64,000 nt of DNA, taken from Buddleja alternifolia (taxonomy: Eukaryota; Streptophyta; Magnoliopsida; Lamiales; Scrophulariaceae). Below are positions 25,570 through 37,900 of this stretch, piece by piece. The stretch is taken from assembly GCA_019426215.1 (NCBI GenBank), contig CM033391.1:20820708-20884707 (forward strand), written 5' to 3'. Position numbers and translations under genes: made by a program. The notes under the pieces were generated by a model, which did no database searches, was not told where the DNA came from, and worked only from the letters and a program-made list of their open reading frames with translations. Position 1 is the first letter of the stretch; every line of letters starts with the position of its first letter.

Positions 25570-25855
25570 CACTACTACAAAAATACAGTATTACAGCACA
25601 CCTATTACAGCAATTTTTAGAAAATCGCTGAACGGAGGGGTCTATTACAACGGTTTCGTGGTGAACAACTGTAATAGGTTGTCGCATGGGACCTATTATA
25701 ACGGTTTTTTAAAAAACCGCTGTAACTGGTCCGGACCGGTTACAGCGGTTTTCCGAAAAACCGCTGTAATTGATCGGTTAAGGCGGTTTATTCGGAAAAC
25801 CGCTGTAACCGGTCTGGACCGGTTACGGCGGTTTTCCGAAAAACCGCTATTAAAA
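25570..25855 (+). repeat. 5' terminal and subterminal repeats of CACTA element 1
   Basis: Copies of TATTACAGCGG-like words appear in both orientations every 20-50 bases, forming several hairpins such as GGTTACAGCGG / CCGCTGTAA. Such subterminal motifs are transposase-binding sites in En/Spm. Confidence 0.8.
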
Positions 25856-25872
25856 AAAAAGTCAAAAGCAAA

Positions 25873-26015
25873 ATCCCCCCCCCCCCATTTTTCCCCCCAC
25901 TCTCTCTCACACTCATCTCTCTCTACTCTCTCTCTCTCTCTCTCTCTCTATTACTCTATATCTCTAGCTAGCTATATAAATATATATATACACACACCAC
26001 ATATATCGGCCCCAC
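25873..26015 (+). repeat. Poly-C, CT and TA simple repeats
   Basis: A run of C bases, a (CT)n tract and a short (TA)n tract lie between the CACTA subterminal repeats and the nested retroelement. Confidence 0.9.
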
Positions 26016-26020
26016 CACCA

Positions 26021-27957
26021 TGACACGCTAAAAGCCAACGTGCTATGATAGCAAGTGCACTAGTCGTGTGTAGTAATAAGTGGACTAAAAGTCCGGATTG
26101 TCGAACCACGGAGACTTGAATTTTAGTTTATGATTTTAATGAAAAAAAGAACAAATATAATTAAAGTAAATTATAGGTAAAATGCATACAATAAGAACAA
26201 GATTACACAATTGATTTTACACAAAGTATAAAGGGAGACTAAGGCACATGCTAGGTTCAAATTGATCAATTATACTTATAAAGATTCTAGTTGAAGGATT
26301 ACGCTTATATTGTTATGGTGAGAACTCCGAGGGTAGAGAATAACCGATGTCTCGCGTATAAACTCCTATGCTTAGATCGTGATTTCCCAAATATTCCTAT
26401 CCGAAAATCTAACCACTAAACATTCATTAACGTACTAGAGTTCACTCGATTTGAATCGAACAACTTCACCCGGGAATCTTTACCTATGTCTAGGGCAATT
26501 CCTCATTAGTTACGGGTCATGATGTGAATTTCTTGCACCCTAAGTCAATTTTCTCTCGAAATATTAACCTAGGCATAAGATTCTAACATATAGTGATCAA
26601 GTATATGCAAGATAGGCAAAAACACAAATTCACATCACATAACAATATAAGAACAACCTCAACAATCATCTATTATAAGCATATATCACAATTTGGCCTT
26701 ACATGGCCCTAGTCTTATGAATTTAGTTCATAATGGATAATATGAAAAACATAAATGAATTAATACACATGTTCATAGACATAATTGAAATGAAAAGCTA
26801 TAAAAACTCCCTCAAAAGTGAATAATGATGGATCTTGAAATTGAGCCTTCAATCCCCAAGCTCTTTTCCTTCCTCTAGTTTTCCCCTCCAAGAGTGATGA
26901 AGAATGGTGATGAATGGTGGAGAAATCAGATTAGGGGCTGCCCCCCTCTCCTCTAAGAATCTGAAATTGATAGTGAATGATGAAGAGTATGGGTTCCCCC
27001 TCCTTTTATAGCCAAAATTCCACTAAAATATGCATTAAGAATTCCCATTAAAGTTCCCCAATGAGAATTCCACCTAAGGTGATGCTTAAAGTTTGGCTTT
27101 TAAGATTCCAACCAGCTAAAAAATGCTGAACTTTCGGCCATTAAGAATTCCACCAAGCATAACCATGTGAAAACTTCAACAAAACACATGCATGCTGCCA
27201 TTTTCTTGCTTTCCAGCGCAGTCTTAGTATTTTCCTCATAAACGTCTCCACCGATCTCCCAATTGGATGATTCAAGTCCCCATGTTCAGATAACACATAG
27301 ATCTACAACTTTGCAGAAGGACATTTTGTCCAATTCAGTCTCTAAGTATACCTAAATTACGTTTCAACATGGAGGTTGTTTCTGATTTGGCGCCCATAAA
27401 GTAAATCTACCAAGAAACACACTTATGACAACCCCTCAACACATGTGCTGAATTATGGCCAAAAGTGATTCTTACCCATCATATACGGCTGGAATTTAGG
27501 CTGAAAAAGGAGTAACATTCGGACTATCCATGCCTAGGCATGACTAGGAGGGCGCTGGGGCGTATCCTGGCACATGTACTTCTCTGTTCGGCGCGGCAAT
27601 TGTATTTCCTTCACAATTATCTCTATAGACCTCCAATTTGGATGTTTCAAGTTCCCATTTGAAGATAAGACATACATCTAAAACTTTGTAGAAGGCAACT
27701 TTGTCTAAGTCGGTGTCGAAATGTACGGAATTATCACTCGAATGTGGTAGGAGATGCATAAACCGCCTAGGTGTTGAAAAACATGCTTGAACTTGTTTTG
27801 TACATCGTTTTTCTTCCCTTTTCTTCATGTATTCTCATTTATTACCTGTATTCACTTAACACACCTATTAAATGCAAATGTGACATGATTTAAGCAATAA
27901 GTGAATCCAAATCATAAGAATTACGGTCTTAAAAACACGTAAAAACACCTCTTATCA
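26021..27957 (-). repeat. 3' LTR of the gag-only element (complete)
   Basis: It runs TGACACGCTAAAAGCC... to ...CACCTCTTATCA on the plus strand, 1,937 bases. From 26382 onward it matches the other LTR nearly base for base. Confidence 0.9.
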
Positions 27958-27972
27958 ACACCCCCAAACTTA
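27958..27972 (-). other. Polypurine tract
   Basis: On the minus strand AAGTTTGGGGGTGT lies directly before the 3' LTR, the plus-strand DNA primer site. The sister family has AAGTTTGGGGAGT in the same place (40409-40422). Confidence 0.8.
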
Positions 27973-29535
27973 TCAATTGCTCGACCTCGAGCAATAAGAG
28001 CTATAAGGCAAGACCAACATCATTCAATGGGAGAAAACAAAACAACTAACTAACTCACTTTCGTGGAGTAAACGATTGCACTTAGCGGGTGCAACAAGCC
28101 TTTAAACCTTTGAGTTACCTCAAAGGACGAGTTATAGTCTCGTGAGGGTTTGCATAAGATATACACACAAAATCTCGCAAATTTTCAATCCCAACCGAAT
28201 CAACACATCTCAATATGATCAACAAGAATGAATGGCATAAAATCAACCTTTTAAAGTTTACAAATATATATATATACATATCAACTACTTTTGCTCATGT
28301 GACACCAATACTTGAAATGACTCCCTAGGGTATAGTGAAAAATAAATCTAGGGTATTATAGTCGAGAGGCATCCTTACCAAATTTTGGACATTAATCCCA
28401 TATCTATCAACTTTTTATCAAACACAAGGCACAAGAATTATAGAAAATCTCATAGCCATTTAAATTTCATTATCTCAAATATTCAACATTCAATTCATAT
28501 GGAATTTCCATTAAACTTCATTAAGGCTAGATCATGTGCAATGTTTTATTCCATTAGGCTTTCTATGACACCCATGTAACAAGTTTTAGACCAATGACTC
28601 CCAAACTAGATAGTTTTAGGGCATTAAGTGTAGAGACACTCCTAAGGATTTAATCACTTGAGTATCAAAGGCCACGAAATAAAACTAGATCTTTTAAACA
28701 ATTCACTTCTTTTGGCTTGAGCATAGCTCAAATTAGCATAATAGTACAGTATATAGGCATGAAACTTTTCACCTCCGGTACGTATTAGCCTGACCACTTT
28801 TGGTCATACCAAAATTCAACCTTTTCAATTCATTGTTAGCATATAAAATTACTACTCAACTTATAACCTTATGAGAAATCTAAGTTAATATTTCTGGGAA
28901 TAATTCCTTAAGTGTCTCAAGATGGTTATCCTCTCAACTCCTCTTCCTTCGATTTAAGTGCATTGTGAATCATCTAAAGAATCAATTCTAGTCTAAGGTC
29001 TCCACGAGCAATTTCGAAGATATATATTCCATTAAATTCAGATTATTTCAAGAATTCATGCCATTTTTCCAAGTAAATCAATTTCTATGCATCAATTGGA
29101 AGGACTAAAAATTTTTCATGCTTGATTTTCTCAACAAAGAAGCATATAAACATGATATCAAACAAACTTTCCCCAAATTCAAGTTAAAAATTAGGATTGC
29201 ATTTTCAATATTCAAAATAGATACTCTTCTACCCCCAAACTTAAATCCAACATTGTCCCCAATGTTGTTACAACATGCATACACAAAGGTAAAAGAACAC
29301 TTACAACCAAGGATGTTGAAAAACATCATTAAACTTCCAATACATAATCCTATAGCTTCTCCTCCTCTCGAGTAAAATGAGCATGGTCCAAATTTGCATC
29401 ATATCTAACACTTCAACTTTTCAAACCATCAAGCATAAGAAAACATACATGCCAAAAGTGCATGTTTGAACACAACATAAAGAAACAAACTAAACAAAAC
29501 AAAAACAAAATCAAAAAGAAAAACAAACTTACAAA
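27973..29535 (-). other. 3' non-coding region of the gag-only element
   Basis: About 1.6 kb with no gene. Read on the minus strand it is clearly related to the 3' non-coding region of Athila element 2 (38900-40400), for example around the repeated TTAAGTTTGGGG words, although the LTRs of the two are strongly diverged. Confidence 0.75.
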
Positions 29536-29553
29536 CTTGGGTTGCCTCCCAAG
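29536..29553 (-). other. Post-pol hairpin of the gag-only element
   Basis: CTTGGG, loop, CCCAAG. It is the counterpart of 18855-18872 and shows a compensatory pair change. Confidence 0.6.
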
Positions 29554-29599
29554 AAGCGCTAGTTTAGAGTCGGTAGCTCGACTTTGTGCTCTTTGAGGT

Positions 29600-31477
29600 T
29601 CAAATAGGTGGTCCATTTAACACGACCAAATCATTGTCATGCCTCCTTTTAGCTCCATGGTCTACTTGCTTCCACTCATATTGCGGGATTTTGCAATAAG
29701 CCCTTTGTATTGGATGAGTCTTTTCAATCTTACGAGCACGGCGATGGGGTGGAATGTATTTCATGCATAAATCTTCTTTTCCCTCTTTGTTGTGTTTATC
29801 ATAGGGAATCTCATCCTCCAACTCGAGTGTGCCCTTAGCCTTGCCATTTGCACATTTCTCATCAAGAGAAGGGTTAATAACATCGATATTGGAACAAGTA
29901 AGATCATCCATAGATGGTTTCCTGTTATTAGAAGCATCAAATATCACTTTTACATCTCCTACCCTCAATGATAACTTACATTTTCCCATGTCGATCTTGG
30001 CATTGCTAGTGACTAGGAAAGGTCTTCCTAGAATCAAGGGCATCTCAACATCTTCCTCCATATCAAGGACCACAAAGTCAACCCGGAAAAAGAATTTGTC
30101 AACTTGTACAATAACATCTTCTATTATCCCCTTTGGTCTCTTAATTGATCCATCGGCGAGTTGGAGGCTCATTGATGTCGGTTTGGGATTTCCAAGGCCC
30201 AACTTCTTGAAGAGAGAATACGGGAGGAGATTGATACTTGCTCCCGTATCGCAAATAACCTTTTCAAAAGTAAGAGGGCCAATGGTGCACGGAATGGTGA
30301 GCCTCCCCGGGTCCTCACAAAAAGTCGCCACAATCCTACGGAAAATCTGATCCATATCCTTCTTTTTTGTTTTTTGTGCATTTGGAAATGGAAGACGAAC
30401 CTCGATGGGATGATGCGTTGGAGTTGAAGGGCCAGCTGTGGAGGATACAGAATGTGGCGCTTGGGCGTGACAATTGGCGCCTTGGCGCAGCGACAAGGGC
30501 GCCTGGGCGTGGATGGATGGGCCCTCGGGCGCATCAGTGCGAACATTATCACCTTTTACCTGTTCGCCACTTCTCAAGCTAATTCCATAGCATTGCTCTT
30601 TCGGGTTCTTTTCCGTGTCACTTGGTAAAGTTCCCGGGGCTCTCTCGCTGATTGTCTTTGCCATTTGACCCATTTGTGTCTTCAAATCCTTCATATCCAT
30701 CATTAAATCTTTCATCATAGTACGGAGTTCGTTGATTGCTGAATCCGATTTCTTTATTTCCTCATCAAGACGTTCATCGGTTGTAGGAGGCCTAACTTGC
30801 CTTTGTACATGAGGATTACCTTGCCTTTGAGCTTGGTTATTGTTGAATGGGGGCCTTGGTGCTTGATAGACGCCGGGATGGGCATTTTGTGCCGGATTGG
30901 GCCTCCTTGGAAAATTTTCGGGCACATGGAAGTTCAATTGAGGTCGATTGGCATTTCCAACATAGTTTACATTGCCAACCATTGTTTCCAAAGCAACTTC
31001 TTCGCCCAACTCTTGAACACAAGCAATCTTTTTAGTGGGTGTGATTTCTTCATCATCGGGATAGAGTTCATCTTCCCGGGCTAATTGCTCAATCTTGTCC
31101 CACACACTTTGGCAATCGAGCCCAAGGAGATCACCACCGGCGCCGGCATTGAGCCTATTTCGGATGCGCGAACGGACTCCATCATGGAATCGTAATACTT
31201 GCTCGCTCAATCTTGGGTTGTGATCCGGACATTTTCGGAGCATGTTTTTAAATCTAGCCCATGCCTCGGCTAAGGACTCATGATTCCCCTGCTTAAACTC
31301 CTTAATGTTGGTCCTTAGCTCATTGATTTTGGAGGGTGGAAAGGATTTGCTCAAAAAGGCATCGACCAATTGTCCCCATGTTGTGATGGATTGGGGTGGT
31401 AGAGATTTGTACCACATGGTCGCCCTTTCCTTTAATGAGAAGTGGAAGACTCTTAGACGAATTGCATTAACGTACAT
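29600..31477 (-). CDS. Gag-protease of the gag-only Athila-type element, 5'-truncated
   Basis: An open frame of 625 codons, the longest in the window. It codes for capsid protein and retropepsin of a Ty3/gypsy element. The gag core comes first (AIRLRVFHFSLKERA, SITTWGQLVDAFLSK, about residues 5-110), then a Pro/Gln-rich linker, a coiled region near 235-275, and the conserved GTLPSDTEKNPKEQC. The protease lies at about 405-505 with active site CDTGASINLLP and LILGRPFL. The tail ends in MKYIPPHRRARK. About 70 residues usual between gag and protease appear deleted near residue 390. The first few codons come from filler DNA at the deletion junction, so the apparent ATG is not the natural start. 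No zinc knuckle, reverse transcriptase or integrase is seen. Confidence 0.8.
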   Translation of the reverse strand: MYVNAIRLRVFHFSLKERATMWYKSLPPQSITTWGQLVDAFLSKSFPPSKINELRTNIKEFKQGNHESLAEAWARFKNMLRKCPDHNPRLSEQVLRFHDGVRSRIRNRLNAGAGGDLLGLDCQSVWDKIEQLAREDELYPDDEEITPTKKIACVQELGEEVALETMVGNVNYVGNANRPQLNFHVPENFPRRPNPAQNAHPGVYQAPRPPFNNNQAQRQGNPHVQRQVRPPTTDERLDEEIKKSDSAINELRTMMKDLMMDMKDLKTQMGQMAKTISERAPGTLPSDTEKNPKEQCYGISLRSGEQVKGDNVRTDAPEGPSIHAQAPLSLRQGANCHAQAPHSVSSTAGPSTPTHHPIEVRLPFPNAQKTKKKDMDQIFRRIVATFCEDPGRLTIPCTIGPLTFEKVICDTGASINLLPYSLFKKLGLGNPKPTSMSLQLADGSIKRPKGIIEDVIVQVDKFFFRVDFVVLDMEEDVEMPLILGRPFLVTSNAKIDMGKCKLSLRVGDVKVIFDASNNRKPSMDDLTCSNIDVINPSLDEKCANGKAKGTLELEDEIPYDKHNKEGKEDLCMKYIPPHRRARKIEKTHPIQRAYCKIPQYEWKQVDHGAKRRHDNDLVVLNGPPI

Positions 31478-31499
31478 TAACGTACTAGAGTTCCTTTAA
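31474..31499. other. Scrambled deletion junction with LTR-derived filler
   Basis: Between gag and the shortened LTR lies an extra copy of CATTAACGTACTAGAGTTC, a string that also sits inside both LTRs (near 26427 and 31543), followed by a few bases of unknown origin. Confidence 0.75.
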
Positions 31500-33076
31500 T
31501 GATTTCCCAAATATTCTTATCCGAAAATCTAACCACTAAACATGCATTAACGTACTAGAGTTCACTCGATTTGAATCGAACAACTTCACCCGGGAATCTT
31601 TACCTATGTCTAGGGCAATTCCTCATTAGTTACGGGTCATGATGTGAATTTCTTGCACCCTAAGTCAATTTTCTCTCGAAATATTAACCTAGGCATAAGA
31701 TTCTAACATATAGTGATCAAGTATATGCAAGATAGGCAAAAACACAAATTCACATCACATAACAATATAAGAACAACCTCAACAATCATCTATTATAAGC
31801 ATATATCACAATTTGGCCTTACATGGCCCTAGTCTTATGAATTTAGTTCATAATGGATAATATGAAAAACATAAATGAATTAATACACATGTTCATAGAC
31901 ATAATTGAAATGAAAAGCTATAAAAACTCCCTCAAAAGTGAATAATGATGGATCTTGAAGTTGAGCCTTCAATCCCCAAGCTCTTTTCCTTCCTCTAGTT
32001 TTCCCCTCCAAGAGTGATGAAGAATGGTGATGAATGGTGGAGAAATCAGATTAGGGGCTGCCCCCCTCTCCTCTAAGAATCTGAAATTGATAGTGAATGA
32101 TGAAGAGTATGGGTTCCCCCTCCTTTTATAGCCAAAATTCCACTAAAGTATGCATTAAGAATTCCCATTAAAGTTCCCCAATGAGAATTCCACCTAAGGT
32201 GATGCTTAAAGTTTGGCTTTTAAGATTCCAACCAGCTAAAAAATGCTGAACTTTCGGCCATTAAGAATTCCACCAAGCATAACCATGTGAAAACTTCAAC
32301 AAAACACATGCATGCTGCCATTTTCTTGCTTTCCAGCGCAGTCTTAGTATTTTCCTCATACACGTCTCCACCGATCTCCAAATTGGATGATTCAAGTCCC
32401 CATGTTCAGATAACACATAGATCTACAACTTTGTAGAAGGACATTTTGTCCAATTCGGTCTCTATGTATACCTAAATTACGTTTCAACATGGAGGTTGTT
32501 TCTGATTTGGCGCCCATAAAGTAAATCTACCAAGAAACACACTTATGACAACCCCTCAACACATGTGCTGAATTATGGCCAAAAGTGATTCTTATCCATC
32601 ATATAAGGCTGGAATTTAGGCTGAAAAAGGAGTAACATTCGGACTATCCATGCCTAGGCATGACTAGGAGGGCGCTGGGGCGTATCCTGGCACATGTACT
32701 TCTCTGTTCGGCGCCGCAATCGTATTTCCTTCACAATTATCTCTATAGACCTCCGATTTGGATGTTTCAAGTTCCCATTTGAAGCTAAGACATACATCTA
32801 AAACTTTGTAGAAGGAAACTTTGTCTAAGTTGGTCTCGAAATGTAAGGATTATCGCTCGAATGTGGTAGGAGATGTATAAACCGCCTCGGTGTTGAAAAA
32901 CATGCTTGAACTTGTTTTGTACATCGTTTTTCTTCCCTTTTCTTCATGTATTCTCATTTATTACCTGTATTCACTTAACACACCTATTAAATGCAAATGT
33001 GACATGATTTAAGCAATAAGTGAATCCAAATCATAAGAATTACGGTCTTAAAAACACGTAAAAACACCTCTTATCA
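31500..33076 (-). repeat. 5' LTR of the gag-only element (truncated)
   Basis: This 1,577-base copy matches 26382-27957 with scattered differences, for example near 32361 and 32701-32830. It lacks the part equal to 26021-26381. Confidence 0.9.
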
Positions 33077-33081
33077 CACCA

Positions 33082-34923
33082 CCACACCCACCATATACCG
33101 CCACCACCACCACCGTATTCAGCCACTGCCACCGCCACGGCCTCCTCCGCCCGAGCGCCGCTCCTCTCTCTCTTGACCCTCTCTCACCCTATAGGTATAT
33201 ACTTATATATATATATGTTTATATATGTTGTGTATATTTCATATATGTTATGAAATTAGGGTTTTATATGTTAATATTTAGATTGTTGTTATACATATGT
33301 TATGTTAATTGGGGTTTTGTGAATTATATAATGTGGGTTATAAGTTAATATCTTGATTGTTGTTATATATATATATATGTTATGTTAATTGGGTTTTGTG
33401 AATTATATAATGTGGATTTTTGTTATGTTATAGTTGATTATGTTATAATGTAGATTGTTGTTATATATGTTATAGTTGATTATATTAATTGGTTTTGTGA
33501 ATTATATAATGTGGGTATTTGTTATATATAAGTTATGTTAATTGGGGTTTCTTGATTGTTGGATTTTTGATTTATGCTATGATATGTTGGTATTATGATT
33601 GGATTTTTGTTGTATTTTTTTGGTTGACATCGTTTAATGCATTCATGGTTTTGTGAAGTTTGATTTGTTTTGTGAACGAATTGATGGATTGGTTTTGTTG
33701 GGCTGCAAGTTTGGGGGAAGATTAAGTCAATAACTTGGTAAAAATTCGTGCATTATTACTCTGTCGAATTTTTTAAAATATGATGCTTTATGTGATCCAA
33801 TTGGTGATCAATATTTATAAAATGATGCTATATTTTTAGTTTTATGTGATTTATATGATCCAACTAGTGATCAATATTTGAAGTTGCTTGAAATATGTTG
33901 CTTTATGTGATCCTACTGGTGATCAATATTTTCGTATAGTGAGATTGACATTTTGGGTTTGTTGTGGACGAAAGATTAGAATGTTGGGTTTGTTGTGGTT
34001 GAAAGATGCGAATTTTGTTGGTTGCAAGTTTGAGGGAAGATTAAGTCGAGAACTTGGTAGAAAATTTTGCGTTGTTACTGTGCCGAATTTTTTCTAGGAT
34101 AATGGGAAATAAATTAAAATTAAAATAATTTAATTAATTCAACTGAACCGATGTTAAAATTATTTAATTTAATTAATTAAGATCCGAAGTATCGAAATTG
34201 AATTTTAGAGGATCGTAAGATCCGAATTTTGTTGGTTGCAACCCAACCGGGGGAAGCAAAAGACTACTAAGTCAACGACAAAAAGAAAACGATGAAAGGT
34301 ATTTGAACTTATGTGATAATTATATGATATACTTATTTCCTAAACTTTTCTTCATATAAGCACTTGTTAGTGTATGAGTCAGGGCGTCTCTTGTTAGTGT
34401 ATGAAAATGAAAAATTATGTTGTTGCATAATGAAACTAACTTCTGTATTTTTGGCTTTTGTAGGTCGATATTGTATACCGGCGCCACCACCGCCGCCGCC
34501 ACAGCCGCTCTCTCCTCCTCCTCTACGACCACCACCGCTCCCTTCACCACTCCCACCACCACCACCGTAAGCTTCTTCTCTCTCGCTCACTCTATATGAT
34601 AACGAGTATTATTATTTGAATACATATCATGAGTATAGCCTGTTTATTGATATTTATTTTGATTATGTATCGTGATTGGATCAATATGTGTTGTTTTGTT
34701 GACATCATCTAATGCATTTATGGTTTTGTGAAATTTGATTGGTTTTGTGAAAGAATTGATGGATTGGTTTTGTTATTTGCAATTTTGGGGGAAGATTAAG
34801 TCGAGAACTTGGTAAAAAAAATTGCGTCGTTACTCTGCCGATTTTTTTCTAAAATAATGGTGGCGTTACTTGGTACTATATATTTGGTATATGAATCTAA
34901 ATTCTGTATTTTTGGCTTCTGTA
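33082..34923 (+). other. CACTA 1 leader and introns with internal repeats
   Basis: GC-rich CCACCGCC sequence (33082-33180) looks like a 5' untranslated or coding exon. It is followed by AT-rich repeats and a second CCACCACC exon-like piece (34463-34568) ending in a good GTAAGC donor. The block GCAAGTTTGGGGGAAGATTAAGTC recurs at about 33705, 34020 and 34770, and TTTTTGGCTTYTGTAGGTCGAT at 34448 and 34908, showing internal duplication. No clear product. Confidence 0.55.
33240..33560 (+). repeat. Minisatellite of about 90-110 bp units
   Basis: Three to four imperfect units share TTAATTGGGGTTTTGTGAA and TTATATAATGTGG. Confidence 0.75.
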
Positions 34924-37900
34924 GGTCGATGGATTCTGGGGCTACTGCAAACAAACGTGTTGAAAGTGAGATACGTAGAGGTATCGCTGCAATGAAAAAA
35001 TCATAAATGCCAGAAGTAAAGGCTTAAAGCTACCAATCGGTTGGAATCAGAATGGCCAACCAATTGACCCAAATAAATCAACATTTGTTGGTTACATTGG
35101 AGTCATAGCTCGTGAGAGAGTGCCGATTACCATCAGTGATTGGCGACACGTCTCGGACGCAACAAAATCAGCAATTTGGAATGAAATAGCTGTAAGTTGG
35201 TTATTATCATATTTCTAATTAATTGGTTAATGTATTTTTTATTTATTCAATTTTCTCAAAATTATAATTTCATATATACTTTGTTGTTTGTTTTTCATAG
35301 TTGGCCTTTGATATTGAAGAAAGTAGACAAAAATTTGTTTTCGCCGAAGCTGGAAAGCTAGCTCGAAACTTCAGGAGCTTCTTGAGCAGAGTGTGGGTAG
35401 AGGGTGATAATGGGAATATTAATTCCAGCCCCACCCCAAAAATATAATATATCTCAAGAAGATTGGACAGCGTTTATAGATATTCGGAAAAGTGATCCTT
35501 TCATGGTAATTATTTTAATTTACGGTTTCATTTGTTGCATATTGCGTTTATATGAACATTGACTAATGCTTTGATTATGTAATGAACAGCAATTAAGTAG
35601 GGACAATCAGGAAAGAGCAAAAGACCCTGAATATCCCTATAGGAAATCACGTCTTGGATATGCTCAACTGGAGCAAATTGAGGTACGTAGTTCGTTTAAC
35701 AGTGAATCATTACAAGAATATATATATATATATATATTCAATCATAATATAGAAGGAAAAAAGAAAGGAAGCTGGGTCAGATTGCATAGACGTGACACGA
35801 GCACTCGTATGGAGGATTGCACATTCTGACAACCAGCATAACATTGATAATGTCAATGTTAAAAGAGTTTCAGATGAAATTGTGAGTTATTTGCAATTTT
35901 AGCTATATCATGTGTTGTATGTTGTTTTTGAAATTTTTTTAAAAGAGCAAAGTTCACTAATTTTTAATGTATTATTACAGGAGTGCTGATCACAGGAGGG
36001 TAGCCATAGTGGAAGCGAGAGGACTCAGAATGAAATATTGGCTAAAGCTCTTAACAAGAAGGAGCATTCGGGTCGCGTTAGGGGTGTAGGCTTTGGGGTA
36101 TCACAAAAACACTATTTTATTGACAAAAAGCCTTCTAAAGATGAGGAGATTGATAACTTGAAAAACATGGTGCACATGCTCACTGCATCACTATCCTCAT
36201 TGCGACGCGAGTTTGACGAGCATAAGGCGTCTGGGTCACAGCAGCCACATGAAGATGAGGCGGTTTCTTTGAAAGATAGCTGCCCAGACCTAGTTAAGAA
36301 CCTTCCTCAGGTAATGATATGAAATTATTAAGTGATCATATAACTTGCAATTCATTAAAATACACAAATTTTTCTAATATAATGGTATATATATATATAT
36401 ATATATATGTAGGTTGTGGCGCCATGTCAATTGTCACTTTCAACACCGTCTTATCGTTTGGTGGCTAAAGGACAAATGTACAATTGACCAGATGATAGAA
36501 CGCTGCATACACTTCCATTACCCACCCACCTTGTGAAAGTGATGATTGACATTGCAATTGAAGATATTGCACCCCTACCAGTCCCTCTTGCTGATGAAGG
36601 AGTGTTCACAGTTTCTGAGGCTGTGGGATACATTGTTGCTTGGCCTTAGAGTTTTGTCACTGTCAGTGATGCATCGGTACGTAATTATTAATACCTAGCC
36701 ATTAATAAATTATAAAAATTGTTTAAGGTTACTAAATATACTTTGGTTTGTAACATTCACGTTGGTTTTCTTTGCTTAAATAGTCTCTTAGAAAATCCAA
36801 ATCATCAGTTGGAAAACATAAATCAGAGATGACGAAGCACTCAGCTGTCAAACGAACACCGTCTATGGCCAACCCTTCACGTGAAGATGATAGAGCAGCA
36901 GACGTAACAGCTGATCAGCTCCCTCAGCCACTTGTAACTCTTGAAAGGTACCTGCAAATAATGCCTATTGAACAATTGATCACTATAGACATTCCCGAGG
37001 CAATCTATAATAACGAACCCTATCAAGAGTATCTTGGGCAGGAGGAGATCTATCCTTTTTTGCGCAAAGAACAAAAAGGAGTCTCTATCATTTCAGTTTA
37101 CATCAAGTAAGTTTTTAAATATGAATTAAAAAAAGTTAGTTTTTAAATTATTTTACTGCATTAATTTGAACTATGTTTATTTTCTCGTTCAAATTTATTT
37201 TATGCTCAATTTAGGTGTTTGTGGGCTAAGTACGTGGTCCCCGAAGAGAAAACATATAATTTCGGGTTCCTTAGTCCACATACTATAGCTGCGGGAGCAG
37301 GTATTACTCCCTCTCAGCGTATCTTACAAGCGCAATATATAACAAATGCCATGAAAGATTGCGCAGACGGGAAGTTGTTTTTTGCACCTTACAACACCGG
37401 GTGAGTTACTAAACACCCAACTTTATTTTGTAAAATTTGTTACGTACGCAAAACTAATTTTGAACTTATCGTTTGAATGCTTTTTAATTTAGGGGACATT
37501 AGGTGTTGCTTGTGATTGATCCAATTAAAGAGATCGTTTATTATCTGGATTCTTTACACGTTGATTCGAATAACCGACCTGATATGAAAGAAACAATCAA
37601 TCAGTAAGTTTTTCATTCAATCAATGTATTCATTATATTTAATATTAATTTTAAAGTGTATATATCTTCCTAGATTTCACATGTATATTTGCTTGATATT
37701 GACATCTTTCTTTGTTTTTTGATGTTTTTAACAGTGCTGTGCAAATCGTAACACCCAAAAGGCCAAATCCAAAAAAATGGCCTGTAAATGGACTTCTATA
37801 AAGGTTAGTGTAATTTTATATTTTTGAGAGATTATTCGTATAAACGTTATTGTTCTAATACAATTTTTGATTTCAATTTTGTAGTGCCTCATGCAGTTAA

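Larger units (their letters stand above)
26021..33076 (-). mobile_element. Gag-only Athila-type element nested in CACTA 1, TSD CACCA
   Basis: Two LTR copies (26021-27957 and 31500-33076) enclose one minus-strand gag-protease gene. Flanks are CACCA at 26016-26020 and 33077-33081, though the site is CAC-rich. No reverse transcriptase or integrase is present, so it resembles the TR-GAG class that depends on partners for copying. In element orientation the 5' LTR has lost its last 360 or so bases, and the primer site, leader and start of gag are also deleted. Confidence 0.85.

Noticed and set aside
34333..34590. Minus-strand open frames rich in Gly, Val and Ala
   Set aside because: They are the reverse reading of a CCACCACC exon-like repeat and show no family features.
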